Assembly (NCBI GenBank): GCA_011046405.1
Contig: DSAR01000392.1
Coordinates: 1 to 12,756, forward strand
DNA length: 12,756 nt
Source: Chloroflexota bacterium
GTDB lineage: Bacteria > Chloroflexota > Anaerolineae > B4-G1
Direction: 5' to 3'
The translations under genes and the position numbers were made by a program. Each line of letters opens with the position of its first letter. The stretch's first letter is position 1. Under the pieces are notes generated by a model, which was not told the origin of the DNA, did no database searches, and worked only from the letters and a program-made list of their open reading frames with translations. Below are positions 5,905-12,705 of the stretch, one piece after another.

Positions 5905-7767
5905 ATGTCCCAATCACACCTGCGCCCGGGCAGCCTGGTACTTTACAAGCAGGATCCAGCGCGTGTCACGGCGGTCGACAAGAAAATCCAGATTGAGTTA
6001 CCGGAAGGCGAGCGCCTGAGCGTCCGGCCCAAAGACGTCACACTGCTCCATCCGGGGCCAGCGCCCGCCCCCGACGCGCTTCAGCCAAAGACCGGGGAGA
6101 CAAAGACCGCCTGGGAACTACTCAGCGGGGGCGCAACCGATCTGGCGGAACTGGCCGAACTGGCCTACGGCGCATTCACCCCCTCCACGGCCTGGGCTGC
6201 GTGGCAGTTCGTAGAGAACGGCCTCTATTTCCACGGTACGCCGGAGGAGATTATCGCTCACACGGCGGAGGCGGTTGCCCGGGAAGAGGCGGATCGCGCA
6301 GCCAGGGCAGCAGAGCGCCAGGCCTGGTCCGCTTTTCTTGACCGGGTTCGGATCGGAGAATTTGCGCCAGAAGACGAGAATGCCCTGCGAGACGTAGAGA
6401 TGCTGGCCCTGGGCCAGACCGAGGGTAGTCGTGTGCTCAACGAATTGAAACGCTCCGAAACGCCGGAAAATGCCCACGCCCTCTTGCTCGAACTCGGCTA
6501 CTGGGATCATACCATCGTCCCCTACCCTCAGCGGCTCAATTTGGCCACCACGCCACCCGCGATACAGCTTCCCGAATTACCCGACGAGGGCCGGGTCGAC
6601 TTGACACACCTGCCCGCCTTCGCCATTGACGACGAGGGCAGCCACGATCCCGACGACGCCATCAGCTTGGAAAAAACATCCGCAGGCCAACGCCTGTGGG
6701 TACACATCGCCGACGCGGCTGCCCTGGTGCACTCCGGACACCCCGCCGACCTGGAGGCCCGTAGCCGAGGCGCCACGCTCTACCTGCCTGATGGCAACAC
6801 ACCCATGCTGCCCCGCCAGGCCGTCCAACGGCTGGGGATGGGTCTGCAGGAGACGTCGCCGGCCCTGTCCTTTGGTATAGACCTGGACGACGCGGGCCAC
6901 ATCCAAGAGATCGAAATTGTGCCAAGCTGGGTGCAAGTCACACGTATGACCTACGCAGAGGCCGAGGCGACGATTGAAAAAGCACCCCTGGCGCCGCTGT
7001 ACCGGGTGGCCCAGGCCTACCATGCCCGCCGTCAAGCCCACGACGCCATCGAGCTGCAATTGCCTGAGATCAGTATACACGTGCAGGCGGATGGGCGCGT
7101 CGCCATTCGCCCTATTTTGCCACTCAGGAGCCGCGCCCTGGTACGAGAGATGATGCTGATGACAGGAGAGGCCACGGCCCGTTTCGCCCTTGAGCGTGAC
7201 ATAGCGCTTCCCTTCGCCACCCAGGCCCCACCCGAGACCGAGGAACGCCCCACCGAAACGGACCTGGTCGGGATGTACGCCCTACGGCGCCACCTCAGGG
7301 GCAGCCAATACAGCACCGTGCCGGCACCCCACGCCGGCCTGGGATTAGCGATCTACGTGCGAACGACGAGCCCCCTGCGCCGGTACATGGACCTGGTCGT
7401 CCACCAACAATTGCGCGCCCATTGGCGCAATGAACAGGAAAAGGAAAATGAAAACGAAGCGGTGCTGGATACGCAAGACATCCTGGAACGTATCGGGGCC
7501 ATCGAATCGCTAGAGTATAACATCCGCCGGGCCGAACGGTTCGCCCGCCAACACTGGACCCTGGTCTACTTGCTGCAAAATCCCGAGTGGTGTGGCGAGG
7601 GCATCCTGGTGGACAAATACCGCGACCGGGGCACCGTGCTCATTCCAGAATTAGATCTGGAACCACAGATTCACCTACCGGAGGATTTGCCCTTAAATGG
7701 CATCGTATCTCTCAAAGTGACAGAGGTGCATCTGGCCAAGCTGGAGGCATACTTCCGAATCGAGTAA
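5905..7767 (+). CDS. RNB-domain (RNase II/R family) 3'-5' exoribonuclease
   Basis: Predicted processive 3'-to-5' RNA exonuclease of the cytoplasm, 620 residues, close to the size of RNase II. N-terminal residues 7-48 (GSLVLYKQDPARVTAV...SVRPKDVTLL) resemble the small beta-barrel at the start of cyanobacterial and plastid RNase II-type enzymes, not a cold-shock domain. The RNB domain begins near 229; AFAIDDEGSHDPDDAIS at 238-254 carries the four metal-binding aspartates (D242, D248, D250, D251). The second catalytic signature RTTSPLRRYMDLVVHQQL lies at 486-503, and a reduced S1-like segment is at about 565-612. The ATG at 5905 is chosen because GGGGAGGG lies 6 nt upstream; an in-frame TTG at 5869 has no such site. 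Activity looks intact. Whether it acts as RNase II or RNase R cannot be decided here. Confidence 0.92.
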   Translation: MSQSHLRPGSLVLYKQDPARVTAVDKKIQIELPEGERLSVRPKDVTLLHPGPAPAPDALQPKTGETKTAWELLSGGATDLAELAELAYGAFTPSTAWAAWQFVENGLYFHGTPEEIIAHTAEAVAREEADRAARAAERQAWSAFLDRVRIGEFAPEDENALRDVEMLALGQTEGSRVLNELKRSETPENAHALLLELGYWDHTIVPYPQRLNLATTPPAIQLPELPDEGRVDLTHLPAFAIDDEGSHDPDDAISLEKTSAGQRLWVHIADAAALVHSGHPADLEARSRGATLYLPDGNTPMLPRQAVQRLGMGLQETSPALSFGIDLDDAGHIQEIEIVPSWVQVTRMTYAEAEATIEKAPLAPLYRVAQAYHARRQAHDAIELQLPEISIHVQADGRVAIRPILPLRSRALVREMMLMTGEATARFALERDIALPFATQAPPETEERPTETDLVGMYALRRHLRGSQYSTVPAPHAGLGLAIYVRTTSPLRRYMDLVVHQQLRAHWRNEQEKENENEAVLDTQDILERIGAIESLEYNIRRAERFARQHWTLVYLLQNPEWCGEGILVDKYRDRGTVLIPELDLEPQIHLPEDLPLNGIVSLKVTEVHLAKLEAYFRIE

Positions 7768-7790
7768 TCGAGTAATCGAGTAAAAGAGTA
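7759..7790. repeat. 8-bp tandem repeat ATCGAGTA across the RNase stop codon
   Basis: Three exact copies of ATCGAGTA (7759-7766, 7767-7774, 7775-7782) and a degenerate fourth (7783-7790). The first copy contains the last codons and most of the stop of the ribonuclease gene. Because 8 is not a multiple of 3, the TAA triplets at 7765, 7773 and 7781 fall in all three plus-strand frames. Confidence 0.85.
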
Positions 7791-7868
7791 GATGGAGAGC
7801 AGATCTCCCCGCAGCGACGCTCAAACCAACGGACGACAGGAGGCATTCGATGGCCCAAGTAGCCTTTT

Positions 7869-7916
7869 AAAGGAGGAAAGGAGGAAAGGAGGAAAGGAGG
7901 AAAGGAGGAAAGGAGG
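7869..7916. repeat. 8-bp tandem repeat AAAGGAGG, six copies
   Basis: Six perfect consecutive copies of AAAGGAGG. Each contains a full match to the anti-Shine-Dalgarno sequence, yet no start codon with a sensible frame follows within a normal distance. It is a candidate variable-number repeat. It lies in the 279-bp gap between the ribonuclease gene and tRNA-Gln, where I see no protein gene. Confidence 0.9.
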
Positions 7917-7949
7917 TATCATCTCAATAATACGGGGCAAACTCGCTCG

Positions 7950-7997
7950 GGCCGGTCTCCTGACCGTGCCCGCTGCGGCTCGGTCGGGAGACCGGCC
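7950..7997. repeat. GC-rich inverted repeat (REP-like hairpin)
   Basis: Arms 7950-7969 and 7978-7997 pair almost completely: GGCCGGTCTCC faces GGAGACCGGCC, extended inward by GACCG/CGGTC with only about two mismatches. Neither side has a T-run, so it is not a typical intrinsic terminator, although it lies downstream of both converging units and could slow transcription. It looks like a dispersed REP-type palindrome. Confidence 0.7.
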
Positions 7998-8046
7998 ACA
8001 GCTCCCCAATATTGAGAAGATACGGGGAAGTGTTGATTTCTCCAGG

Positions 8047-8117
8047 CTGGGGGCGGAGGATTCGAACCCCCACATACGGAGTCAGAGTCCGCTGTCCTAC
8101 CATTAGACGAGCCCCCA
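8047..8117 (-). tRNA. tRNA-Gln (anticodon CUG)
   Basis: A complete 71-nt cloverleaf on the minus strand. The acceptor TGGGGGC (8117-8111) pairs with GCCCCCA (8054-8048). There is a short D-arm with AATGGTA loop, an anticodon stem GCGGA/TCCGT holding loop CTCTGAC (anticodon CTG, decoding CAG), a 4-nt variable loop, and a T-arm with the TTCGAAT loop. The discriminator is G, as expected for glutamine. The genome sequence after it is CCT, so the CCA end is not encoded. It has its own promoter (8133-8160). Confidence 0.96.
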
Positions 8118-8132
8118 GGGTAATCGATGGCT

Positions 8133-8160
8133 ATTCTACCATGATTTCTGGACTTGGCAA
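8133..8160 (-). promoter_or_regulatory. Candidate promoter for tRNA-Gln
   Basis: TTGCCA (8160-8155) and TAGAAT (8138-8133) on the minus strand, 16-bp spacer. The expected start is near 8126, about 9 nt before the mature tRNA 5' end. It lies just past the stop of the histidine kinase gene. Confidence 0.6.
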
Positions 8161-8172
8161 GATGGAGAGTTT

Positions 8173-9450
8173 CTATTCTGTCAGGTCCGTTTCCTGGCCG
8201 GCATTGATCTCGTGCCAGCCGGCAACGACGGGCAACGCCAGGCGGAAGATACTGCCTTGATTGGGGCCTGGGCTTTGCACCTGGGTTCGCCCGCCATGGA
8301 CCTTGGCCACGTAGCGCACGAAGGCCCAGCCGACGCCCAATCCCTCGCGACCCCGGCGCAGGGTGTCTGCGTCTTGTTCGAAGGGTTGTCCCAGAAGTTC
8401 CAGACGCTCTGGTGTTAAGCCCACGCCGGTGTCGGAAATCTCGATGGTCAGCCACCCCTTCACTTCTAAGGCGTGAATCTGTACCTTCCCTCCGGGGGCG
8501 TTGAATTTCACAGCGTTGTGGGCCATTTGGAAGACCGCCTCTCCCAGAAGTTCTGGGTCGACGTATACCTTGGATAGTTGCTCTGGGACGCTGATCTGGA
8601 AGTCGATCTGGCGCGCCTGAGCCATAATTGACGCTGGCTGCACAGCATCGGGAATGATGGCGTGCAAAGAGACATAGCTGGGTTGTGGTTCTCGTCGCTT
8701 GTTCACCAACTCGGCAAACTTGACCACGCCGTTGACCAGGCGGTGCAATTGCTCGATCTCGGTGGATAGATCGTCTACGACGTTTTGGACATCGGTCGAC
8801 AGGTCCTCCCGCTGGCGCTGTAAAACCTGCAGGGCGATGCCGATAGAAGCAAAGGGAGTCATCAGCTCGTGGGTCACTGCGCTGAGGAATCCGGCCTTGA
8901 GCCGGTCGAGCTCGCTCAAACGTTTCTGGGCCAGCTCCAAAGAGCGTCGTTCTTCCCGCTCTCGCTCGTACAGATCCCGCCACTCGAGGGCGAAGACCTC
9001 CAGTTGATCGGCCGGTATAGCGGAGATGTCGTCGCCACTGAAGTGTGGTTCGACGAGCTGCCCGGTCAGCACTTCCTTGACCAGGGCGATCAATTCGGTG
9101 GGGCTAAAGGGTTTCGTCAGATACTCGACGGCGCCCGCTGCGATACCGATCTTGCGATCCATCTTCTCTCCTTTGGCGGTGACGAAGACGACAGGAATGT
9201 CACAGGTCTCCGGGTCGGTCTTGAGGGTAGCGCATACCTCGATACCCGAGCGCCCCGGCATCATGATATCGAGCAAGATCATATCCGGTTGCATCGCCCG
9301 GGCCAGGGCCAGCGCTTGCTCGCCATCGTAGGCGATGATGGTTTCCAAACCTTCCAGATCAAGCGTCGCGGCGATGGCTTTGGCAAGCGCTTTTTCGTCT
9401 TCGGCGATGAGAACAGTTTGTTTGGGTGGAGGGGATGTTTCTGTATTCAT
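8173..9450 (-). CDS. Receiver-histidine kinase fusion (REC-HisKA-HATPase)
   Basis: A cytoplasmic two-component protein of 425 residues with no membrane helix. The N-terminal receiver domain (about 12-128) has the acidic cluster E17-D18-E19, phospho-acceptor D61 in ILLDIMMPG, T91 and K113. A coiled linker (about 150-185) leads to the dimerisation/phosphotransfer domain, with the H-box THELMTPFAS (phospho-accepting H194). The ATP-binding domain has the N-box around N312, DTGVGL (340-345), the GREGLGVGWAFV lid (367-378), and a final glycine-rich strand. All catalytic residues are present. It probably receives phosphate at D61 and passes its signal to the kinase. ATG 9450 has GAGGA 9 nt upstream. 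It follows the SanA-like gene by 35 bp, probably as one transcript. The stimulus and the output regulator are unknown; no cognate regulator gene lies next to it. Confidence 0.93.
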   Translation of the reverse strand: MNTETSPPPKQTVLIAEDEKALAKAIAATLDLEGLETIIAYDGEQALALARAMQPDMILLDIMMPGRSGIEVCATLKTDPETCDIPVVFVTAKGEKMDRKIGIAAGAVEYLTKPFSPTELIALVKEVLTGQLVEPHFSGDDISAIPADQLEVFALEWRDLYEREREERRSLELAQKRLSELDRLKAGFLSAVTHELMTPFASIGIALQVLQRQREDLSTDVQNVVDDLSTEIEQLHRLVNGVVKFAELVNKRREPQPSYVSLHAIIPDAVQPASIMAQARQIDFQISVPEQLSKVYVDPELLGEAVFQMAHNAVKFNAPGGKVQIHALEVKGWLTIEISDTGVGLTPERLELLGQPFEQDADTLRRGREGLGVGWAFVRYVAKVHGGRTQVQSPGPNQGSIFRLALPVVAGWHEINAGQETDLTE

Positions 9451-9485
9451 TGGCCAAGTTCCTCACTTGTCTTTGCTGGGCATTT

Positions 9486-10163
9486 TTATTCGTCTTTTTG
9501 ATCCAGGATAGGCAGTTTTTCTCCCAAGATGGGAGTTGGATGGTGCACGTTGACGTCCCACCAGGCCAGCGCCAGGGCCAGATATTCGCGGATCTCCCAC
9601 CGATAGCGGCGCCGCGTGTAATCCTGCCTATCAGCCAGAATGGCGACCGTATCCAATCCCAGTGCATCGCATACGTAGAGTGACCGGGCAGCGTGGAAAC
9701 GCTGGGTAACGACTACGGCTTGATCCAGACCGAAGATGGCTTGGGCTCGATAGCAGCTGTCGTACGTTCGTCTACCGGCGTAATCGAGAACCACATCCTC
9801 TTCTGGCACCCCCAACCTCAGGGCATATTCTCGCATAGCTTGTGGCTCATTATAATCGATGAAGCGGTTGTCGCCGCTCAGGAGCAGTTTTTGAACCACG
9901 TTAGCGTGATACAGATCGGCAGCTGTAGCAACTCGATCGGCGAGTATTGGGGTAGGAGTTCCGTCGGCCCACAGGCCAGCTCCCAACACCAGGGCCACGG
10001 CGTGGGGCGGCACCTCTTCGACCTGGGTATAGATGTGATGCTGGAACTTGCGCTCGATCCACAGGCGCAGTCCGCCCAACAGCGTGATGGCCAGGATCAT
10101 GAGCCCGGTCAAGATGATGATGAGTCGTCCGTATCCTTTTGATATTCTGGGTATCATCTTCAT
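9486..10163 (-). CDS. sanA: SanA-like membrane protein (DUF218/YdcF family)
   Basis: From ATG 10163 it has 225 residues: a single N-terminal membrane anchor (about 13-32), then a DUF218 domain (about 55-200). It closely follows the E. coli SanA pattern: LVLGAGLWADGTPTPILADR, KLLLSGDN (92-99), YNEPQAMR (104-111), VVLDYAGRRTYDSCYRA (124-140) and VVVTQRFHAARSL (150-162). SanA is linked to envelope barrier function and vancomycin exclusion at high temperature; its biochemical activity is not settled. The frame remains open to 10229, but that extra part lies in repeat-like DNA and would put 22 charged residues before the anchor. ATG 10157 is an equally possible start. Ribosome sites are weak for all. 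It is followed after 35 bp by the receiver-kinase gene. Confidence 0.85.
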   Translation of the reverse strand: MKMIPRISKGYGRLIIILTGLMILAITLLGGLRLWIERKFQHHIYTQVEEVPPHAVALVLGAGLWADGTPTPILADRVATAADLYHANVVQKLLLSGDNRFIDYNEPQAMREYALRLGVPEEDVVLDYAGRRTYDSCYRAQAIFGLDQAVVVTQRFHAARSLYVCDALGLDTVAILADRQDYTRRRYRWEIREYLALALAWWDVNVHHPTPILGEKLPILDQKDE

Positions 10164-10182
10164 ATTTCGGATGCTTTGTATC

Positions 10183-10256
10183 CGCTGCCTAGCAGCGCGC
10201 GCACTACAAACCTTGTAACTGCTCAGCATATATGTGCAGAGCGGATTACAATCCGC
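10183..10256. repeat. REP-like palindromes upstream of sanA-like gene
   Basis: Two short perfect stems: CGCTGC-cta-GCAGCG (10183-10197) and GCGGATT-ac-AATCCGC (10241-10256). Between them lies a GCGCGC-rich stretch and CACTACAAACC. They make up most of the leader of the SanA-like gene, and overlap the longest possible reading of that frame. Confidence 0.6.
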
Positions 10257-10317
10257 GCCGATGGCGCACGGGCTATTGGCTAGGTAGTAACGGAAGCTAA
10301 CACGTTGCCTGCAAGTG

Positions 10318-10354
10318 GCCGGATCACGATCCGGCTTCCGGATTGTGATCCGGC
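10318..10354. repeat. 17-bp inverted repeat made of two CCGGAT palindromes
   Basis: Arms 10318-10334 and 10338-10354 pair at 16 of 17 positions around a 3-nt loop. Each arm is itself nearly self-complementary (CCGGATCACGATCCGG and CCGGATTGTGATCCGG), so cruciform or two-hairpin folding is possible. There is no T-run, so terminator function is doubtful. It is located between the converted-HExxH gene and the SanA-like gene. Confidence 0.75.
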
Positions 10355-10409
10355 GGGCGCAAGGTGAGTAGATACCAAACCTTAACTAAACCGTATTGCC
10401 TTCAGGCCC

Positions 10410-11789
10410 TCACGGTAATGCGTGAACGACACGGGTCAGCGTATCCACATCAGGCGCCTGTGCCAGTGTCACGTAGTGAGCGACACGAGCGACGTAGACG
10501 CCCCCACTTTCGATTTCCCACCAGTTCCCTATCAGGCCGCCAGGAGGCTCGATAGGCCACGCCGGCAGGTATTGCTGTCCGACCATAGTCTGGAGCGTGG
10601 TCTCGAATGCCATCGCATCGCTGGCGGTATCCCAGATAGTGCGCCAGACCAGTACCTGGTTGTTCGACCCATCCTTCCACTTGACGAATGTGTCACCGTT
10701 CCATCCATCGGCCACGTTCTGCGCGGAGTCGGGGGACAATATAGCTTCGAGGTACAGACAAATCACGAATTCGCCGAAGGTATCTTGGAGCGTCAATGTC
10801 CAATCGGGGCCGAGGACGTCGCCCAGGTTGGGGATAGTGACACGGGTCACCCGGTCTGTATTCGCCAGGTAGCGCTCTGGGTGTAGGATATGCTCAGTCG
10901 ACCGGGGTGGATTGGCGTAAGCGCGATTGATCGCCGCCCATCCTTCGGCTTCTAGCAGGGCTTCTGCAAATCGACGGCCTTCCCAATAAGGAAAACGCTG
11001 TATTCGGGCCCAATGCTCAGCTTGTTCGAGTTTTTCGCCGTAGTCAGGTTGCTCGGCGTCGATGATCAACGCTGTCAAGTGTGGCCAATCGACCGCCGAC
11101 AGATCGCCGTAGCGGTAGAGGGCTGTCGCCAGGGTTGCGTCCCCTTCCAACAGGGCTCGAATAGCCAAGGTTGCGTCGGTGGTCGTGGCTCGGGCGTCCA
11201 TCGCACCCAGATTGAAGTGTTGATCTTGCAGGGCGTGGACGTAAGCGTGAGCCAAAAGCGCCTGATCGTCGACGTTGTTCTCCTCGCGTCCGGCGAGGAT
11301 GTAGAGTTGTCGTTGCTGAGGTTCATAAAGTCCCGGTGTCTGGCGCGGGCGGATGAACACCGGCACATCGGGCAGGACGCCCAGCTCAATATAAGGCGCT
11401 AGTTGAGCGTCATAGTCCCGGCTGGTGTGCCGTTGGCGCAAAATCGACGTCATATCCCGTTCATCCAGGAAACTGAGCGGCACTTCGGCGCGTGGTGCGA
11501 GGCCGCGTAAAGTTTTGGCTTGATGTGCGATTTGATCGAAAAGGCGCGCGGTCTGCACCTGAGACCAGATGCCCTCGACCGGTTCCAAGGTACTGGGCGG
11601 CGACGTGGGAGAGCTGGTGGGAACGATGGGAGAGGAAGAGCGGGTCAGCGGCAGTTGCGGGGAAGGCGGAGCAATTGACGAGCTTTGTACCGATGTGATA
11701 ATGAACCCGGCGAGCGACGCGAAGGCGACAACGATCAGTACGATCATCACGATAATCGTCAATTGCTGCTTGGCTGTAAAATTAGTCAC
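10410..11789 (-). CDS. Membrane-anchored metallopeptidase-like protein, HExxH glutamate replaced
   Basis: I do not recognise a named gene. The 459 residues comprise a short cytoplasmic start, one membrane helix (about 11-33), a Ser/Pro/Thr-rich spacer (36-70) and an extracytoplasmic domain. GLYEPQQRQLYILAG (153-167) is followed by LLAHAYVHALQDQHFNL (178-194) and, 30 residues later, ALLEGDATL (212-220). This is the layout of zinc peptidases with HExxH-ALQDQHF-...-EGDA, where both histidines and the distal glutamate bind zinc. Here H181, H185 and E215 remain, but the catalytic glutamate is A182 (codon GCT). The protein may bind zinc without cleaving, or the resemblance may be structural only. 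Start GTG 11789 overlaps the rph stop as GTGA, so it is translated with RNase PH. Confidence 0.75.
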   Translation of the reverse strand: MTNFTAKQQLTIIVMIVLIVVAFASLAGFIITSVQSSSIAPPSPQLPLTRSSSPIVPTSSPTSPPSTLEPVEGIWSQVQTARLFDQIAHQAKTLRGLAPRAEVPLSFLDERDMTSILRQRHTSRDYDAQLAPYIELGVLPDVPVFIRPRQTPGLYEPQQRQLYILAGREENNVDDQALLAHAYVHALQDQHFNLGAMDARATTTDATLAIRALLEGDATLATALYRYGDLSAVDWPHLTALIIDAEQPDYGEKLEQAEHWARIQRFPYWEGRRFAEALLEAEGWAAINRAYANPPRSTEHILHPERYLANTDRVTRVTIPNLGDVLGPDWTLTLQDTFGEFVICLYLEAILSPDSAQNVADGWNGDTFVKWKDGSNNQVLVWRTIWDTASDAMAFETTLQTMVGQQYLPAWPIEPPGGLIGNWWEIESGGVYVARVAHYVTLAQAPDVDTLTRVVHALP

Positions 11790-12514
11790 GCTGACACCAG
11801 AGCCTCGCGTTGATGGCGGATGAGCGTCGAGATACCTCTATTGGCTAGTTCCAGCATACGGTTCAGATCCTGCCGAGAAAAGGGTTTTCTTTCAGCTGTG
11901 CCCTGGATCTCGATCAACTGTCCACCTTCTTGCATCACGATGTTTAAATCCACGTCGGCCTGGTGATCTTCGGCGTAGCATAGATCGAGATATACGTCAC
12001 CGTCGACGATGCCAATGCTGACCGCGGCTACTGGCGCTTTTAGCACCGACGGGGGCGTCGCGCCCGCGTCGATGAGACGTCGCAGCGCCAGCGCCAGCGC
12101 CACGTATCCGCCGGTGATGGCGGCTGTTCGCGTGCCACCATCCGCTTGAAGCACGTCACAATCGACGATTAACGTACGTTCGCCCAACTGCTCGAGGTCG
12201 ATGGCAGCCCGCAACGATCGGCCAATCATACGGCGAACCTCCTGGGTGCGAGCACTCGGGCCGTGCGTTTCACGCCGGGTCCGGGTATGGGTCGAGCGAG
12301 GCAACAGCGCATACTCGGCCGTCAGCCAGCCAGCGCCCTGTCCGGTCATCCAGTGCGGCACACCTTCTTCGATACTGACGTTGCACAGGACGTGAGTATC
12401 TCCCATTTTGATCAACACCGATCCCTCAGGATGTTTGACGTAGTGCAGGATAAACGCTATGTTCCGGAGGTCGCCGGGATGGCGGTTATCGACGCGCTTG
12501 TTTTGCTCGATCAT
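11786..12514 (-). CDS. rph: Ribonuclease PH
   Basis: Phosphorolytic 3'-to-5' exoribonuclease that trims tRNA 3' ends, using phosphate and releasing nucleoside diphosphates; it acts as a hexamer in the cytoplasm. From ATG 12514 it has 242 residues, the usual length. Family segments: HPEGSVLIKMGDTHVLCNVS (28-47), GWLTAEYALLPRST (62-75), ARTQEVRRMIGRSLRA (88-103), CDVLQADGGTRTAAITG (119-135) with the phosphate-binding T128-R129, and LDLCYAEDHQADVDLN (176-191) with the catalytic aspartates. The frame is open to 12565 but the promoter at 12525-12552 lies inside that extension, so 12514 is the start. The 3' end overlaps the next gene by GTGA. The common partner, an XTP/dITP pyrophosphatase gene, is absent here. 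Confidence 0.96.
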   Translation of the reverse strand: MIEQNKRVDNRHPGDLRNIAFILHYVKHPEGSVLIKMGDTHVLCNVSIEEGVPHWMTGQGAGWLTAEYALLPRSTHTRTRRETHGPSARTQEVRRMIGRSLRAAIDLEQLGERTLIVDCDVLQADGGTRTAAITGGYVALALALRRLIDAGATPPSVLKAPVAAVSIGIVDGDVYLDLCYAEDHQADVDLNIVMQEGGQLIEIQGTAERKPFSRQDLNRMLELANRGISTLIRHQREALVSA

Positions 12515-12524
12515 AGCAATGGAG

Positions 12525-12552
12525 ATTATACCACGCTGAGGTATAGGAGCAA
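12525..12552 (-). promoter_or_regulatory. Promoter of the rph operon, near-leaderless
   Basis: A perfect TATAAT (12530-12525) with TTGCTC (12552-12547) 16 bp above. Only 10 nt separate TATAAT from the ATG at 12514, so the message would start 3-7 nt before the start codon and lack a ribosome-binding site. Confidence 0.65.
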
Positions 12553-12590
12553 GCGGGGCGCACACAAAACTTGGGGGAGCATCACAAATC

Positions 12591-12655
12591 AGCCACGACT
12601 TTCACGAATTAACACGAAGAAAAGAAGATAAATTCGTAAAATTCGTGCAATGGCT
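12591..12655. repeat. Inverted repeat of CACGAATT/AATTCGTG units
   Basis: The left part carries AGCCA (12591-12595) and CACGAATTAACACGAA (12603-12618); the right part (12633-12655) folds back as TTCGTAAAATTCGTG followed by TGGCT. The loop is purine-rich. No protein gene is evident in 12566-12756. Confidence 0.6.
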
Positions 12656-12680
12656 GCACTGAAATAAGCCTTGATTTCAC

Positions 12681-12705
12681 CACAGAGACACAGAGAGCAC
12701 AGAGA
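12681..12705. repeat. Three tandem CACAGAGA units
   Basis: CACAGAGA at 12681-12688, CACAGAGAG at 12689-12697 and CACAGAGA at 12698-12705, period 8-9 bp. Sequence of this type is common between genes in environmental bacteria; no function is assigned. Confidence 0.7.

Noticed and set aside
7821..8106. Open frames on both strands between the RNase gene and the kinase, and a long minus frame from 7919
   Set aside because: They span the octamer array, the hairpin and tRNA-Gln. Their products are compositionally odd and match nothing.
10318..10354. Intrinsic terminator of the rph operon
   Set aside because: A strong stem but no T-run on either strand, and inner symmetry typical of REP elements; kept as a repeat.
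12515..12565. 17-residue N-terminal extension of RNase PH
   Set aside because: It would contain the promoter, and RNase PH proteins normally begin close to the ATG at 12514.
12591..12705. Possible CRISPR array
   Set aside because: Units are 8-10 bp, degenerate and without spacers of uniform length; no cas gene is present.
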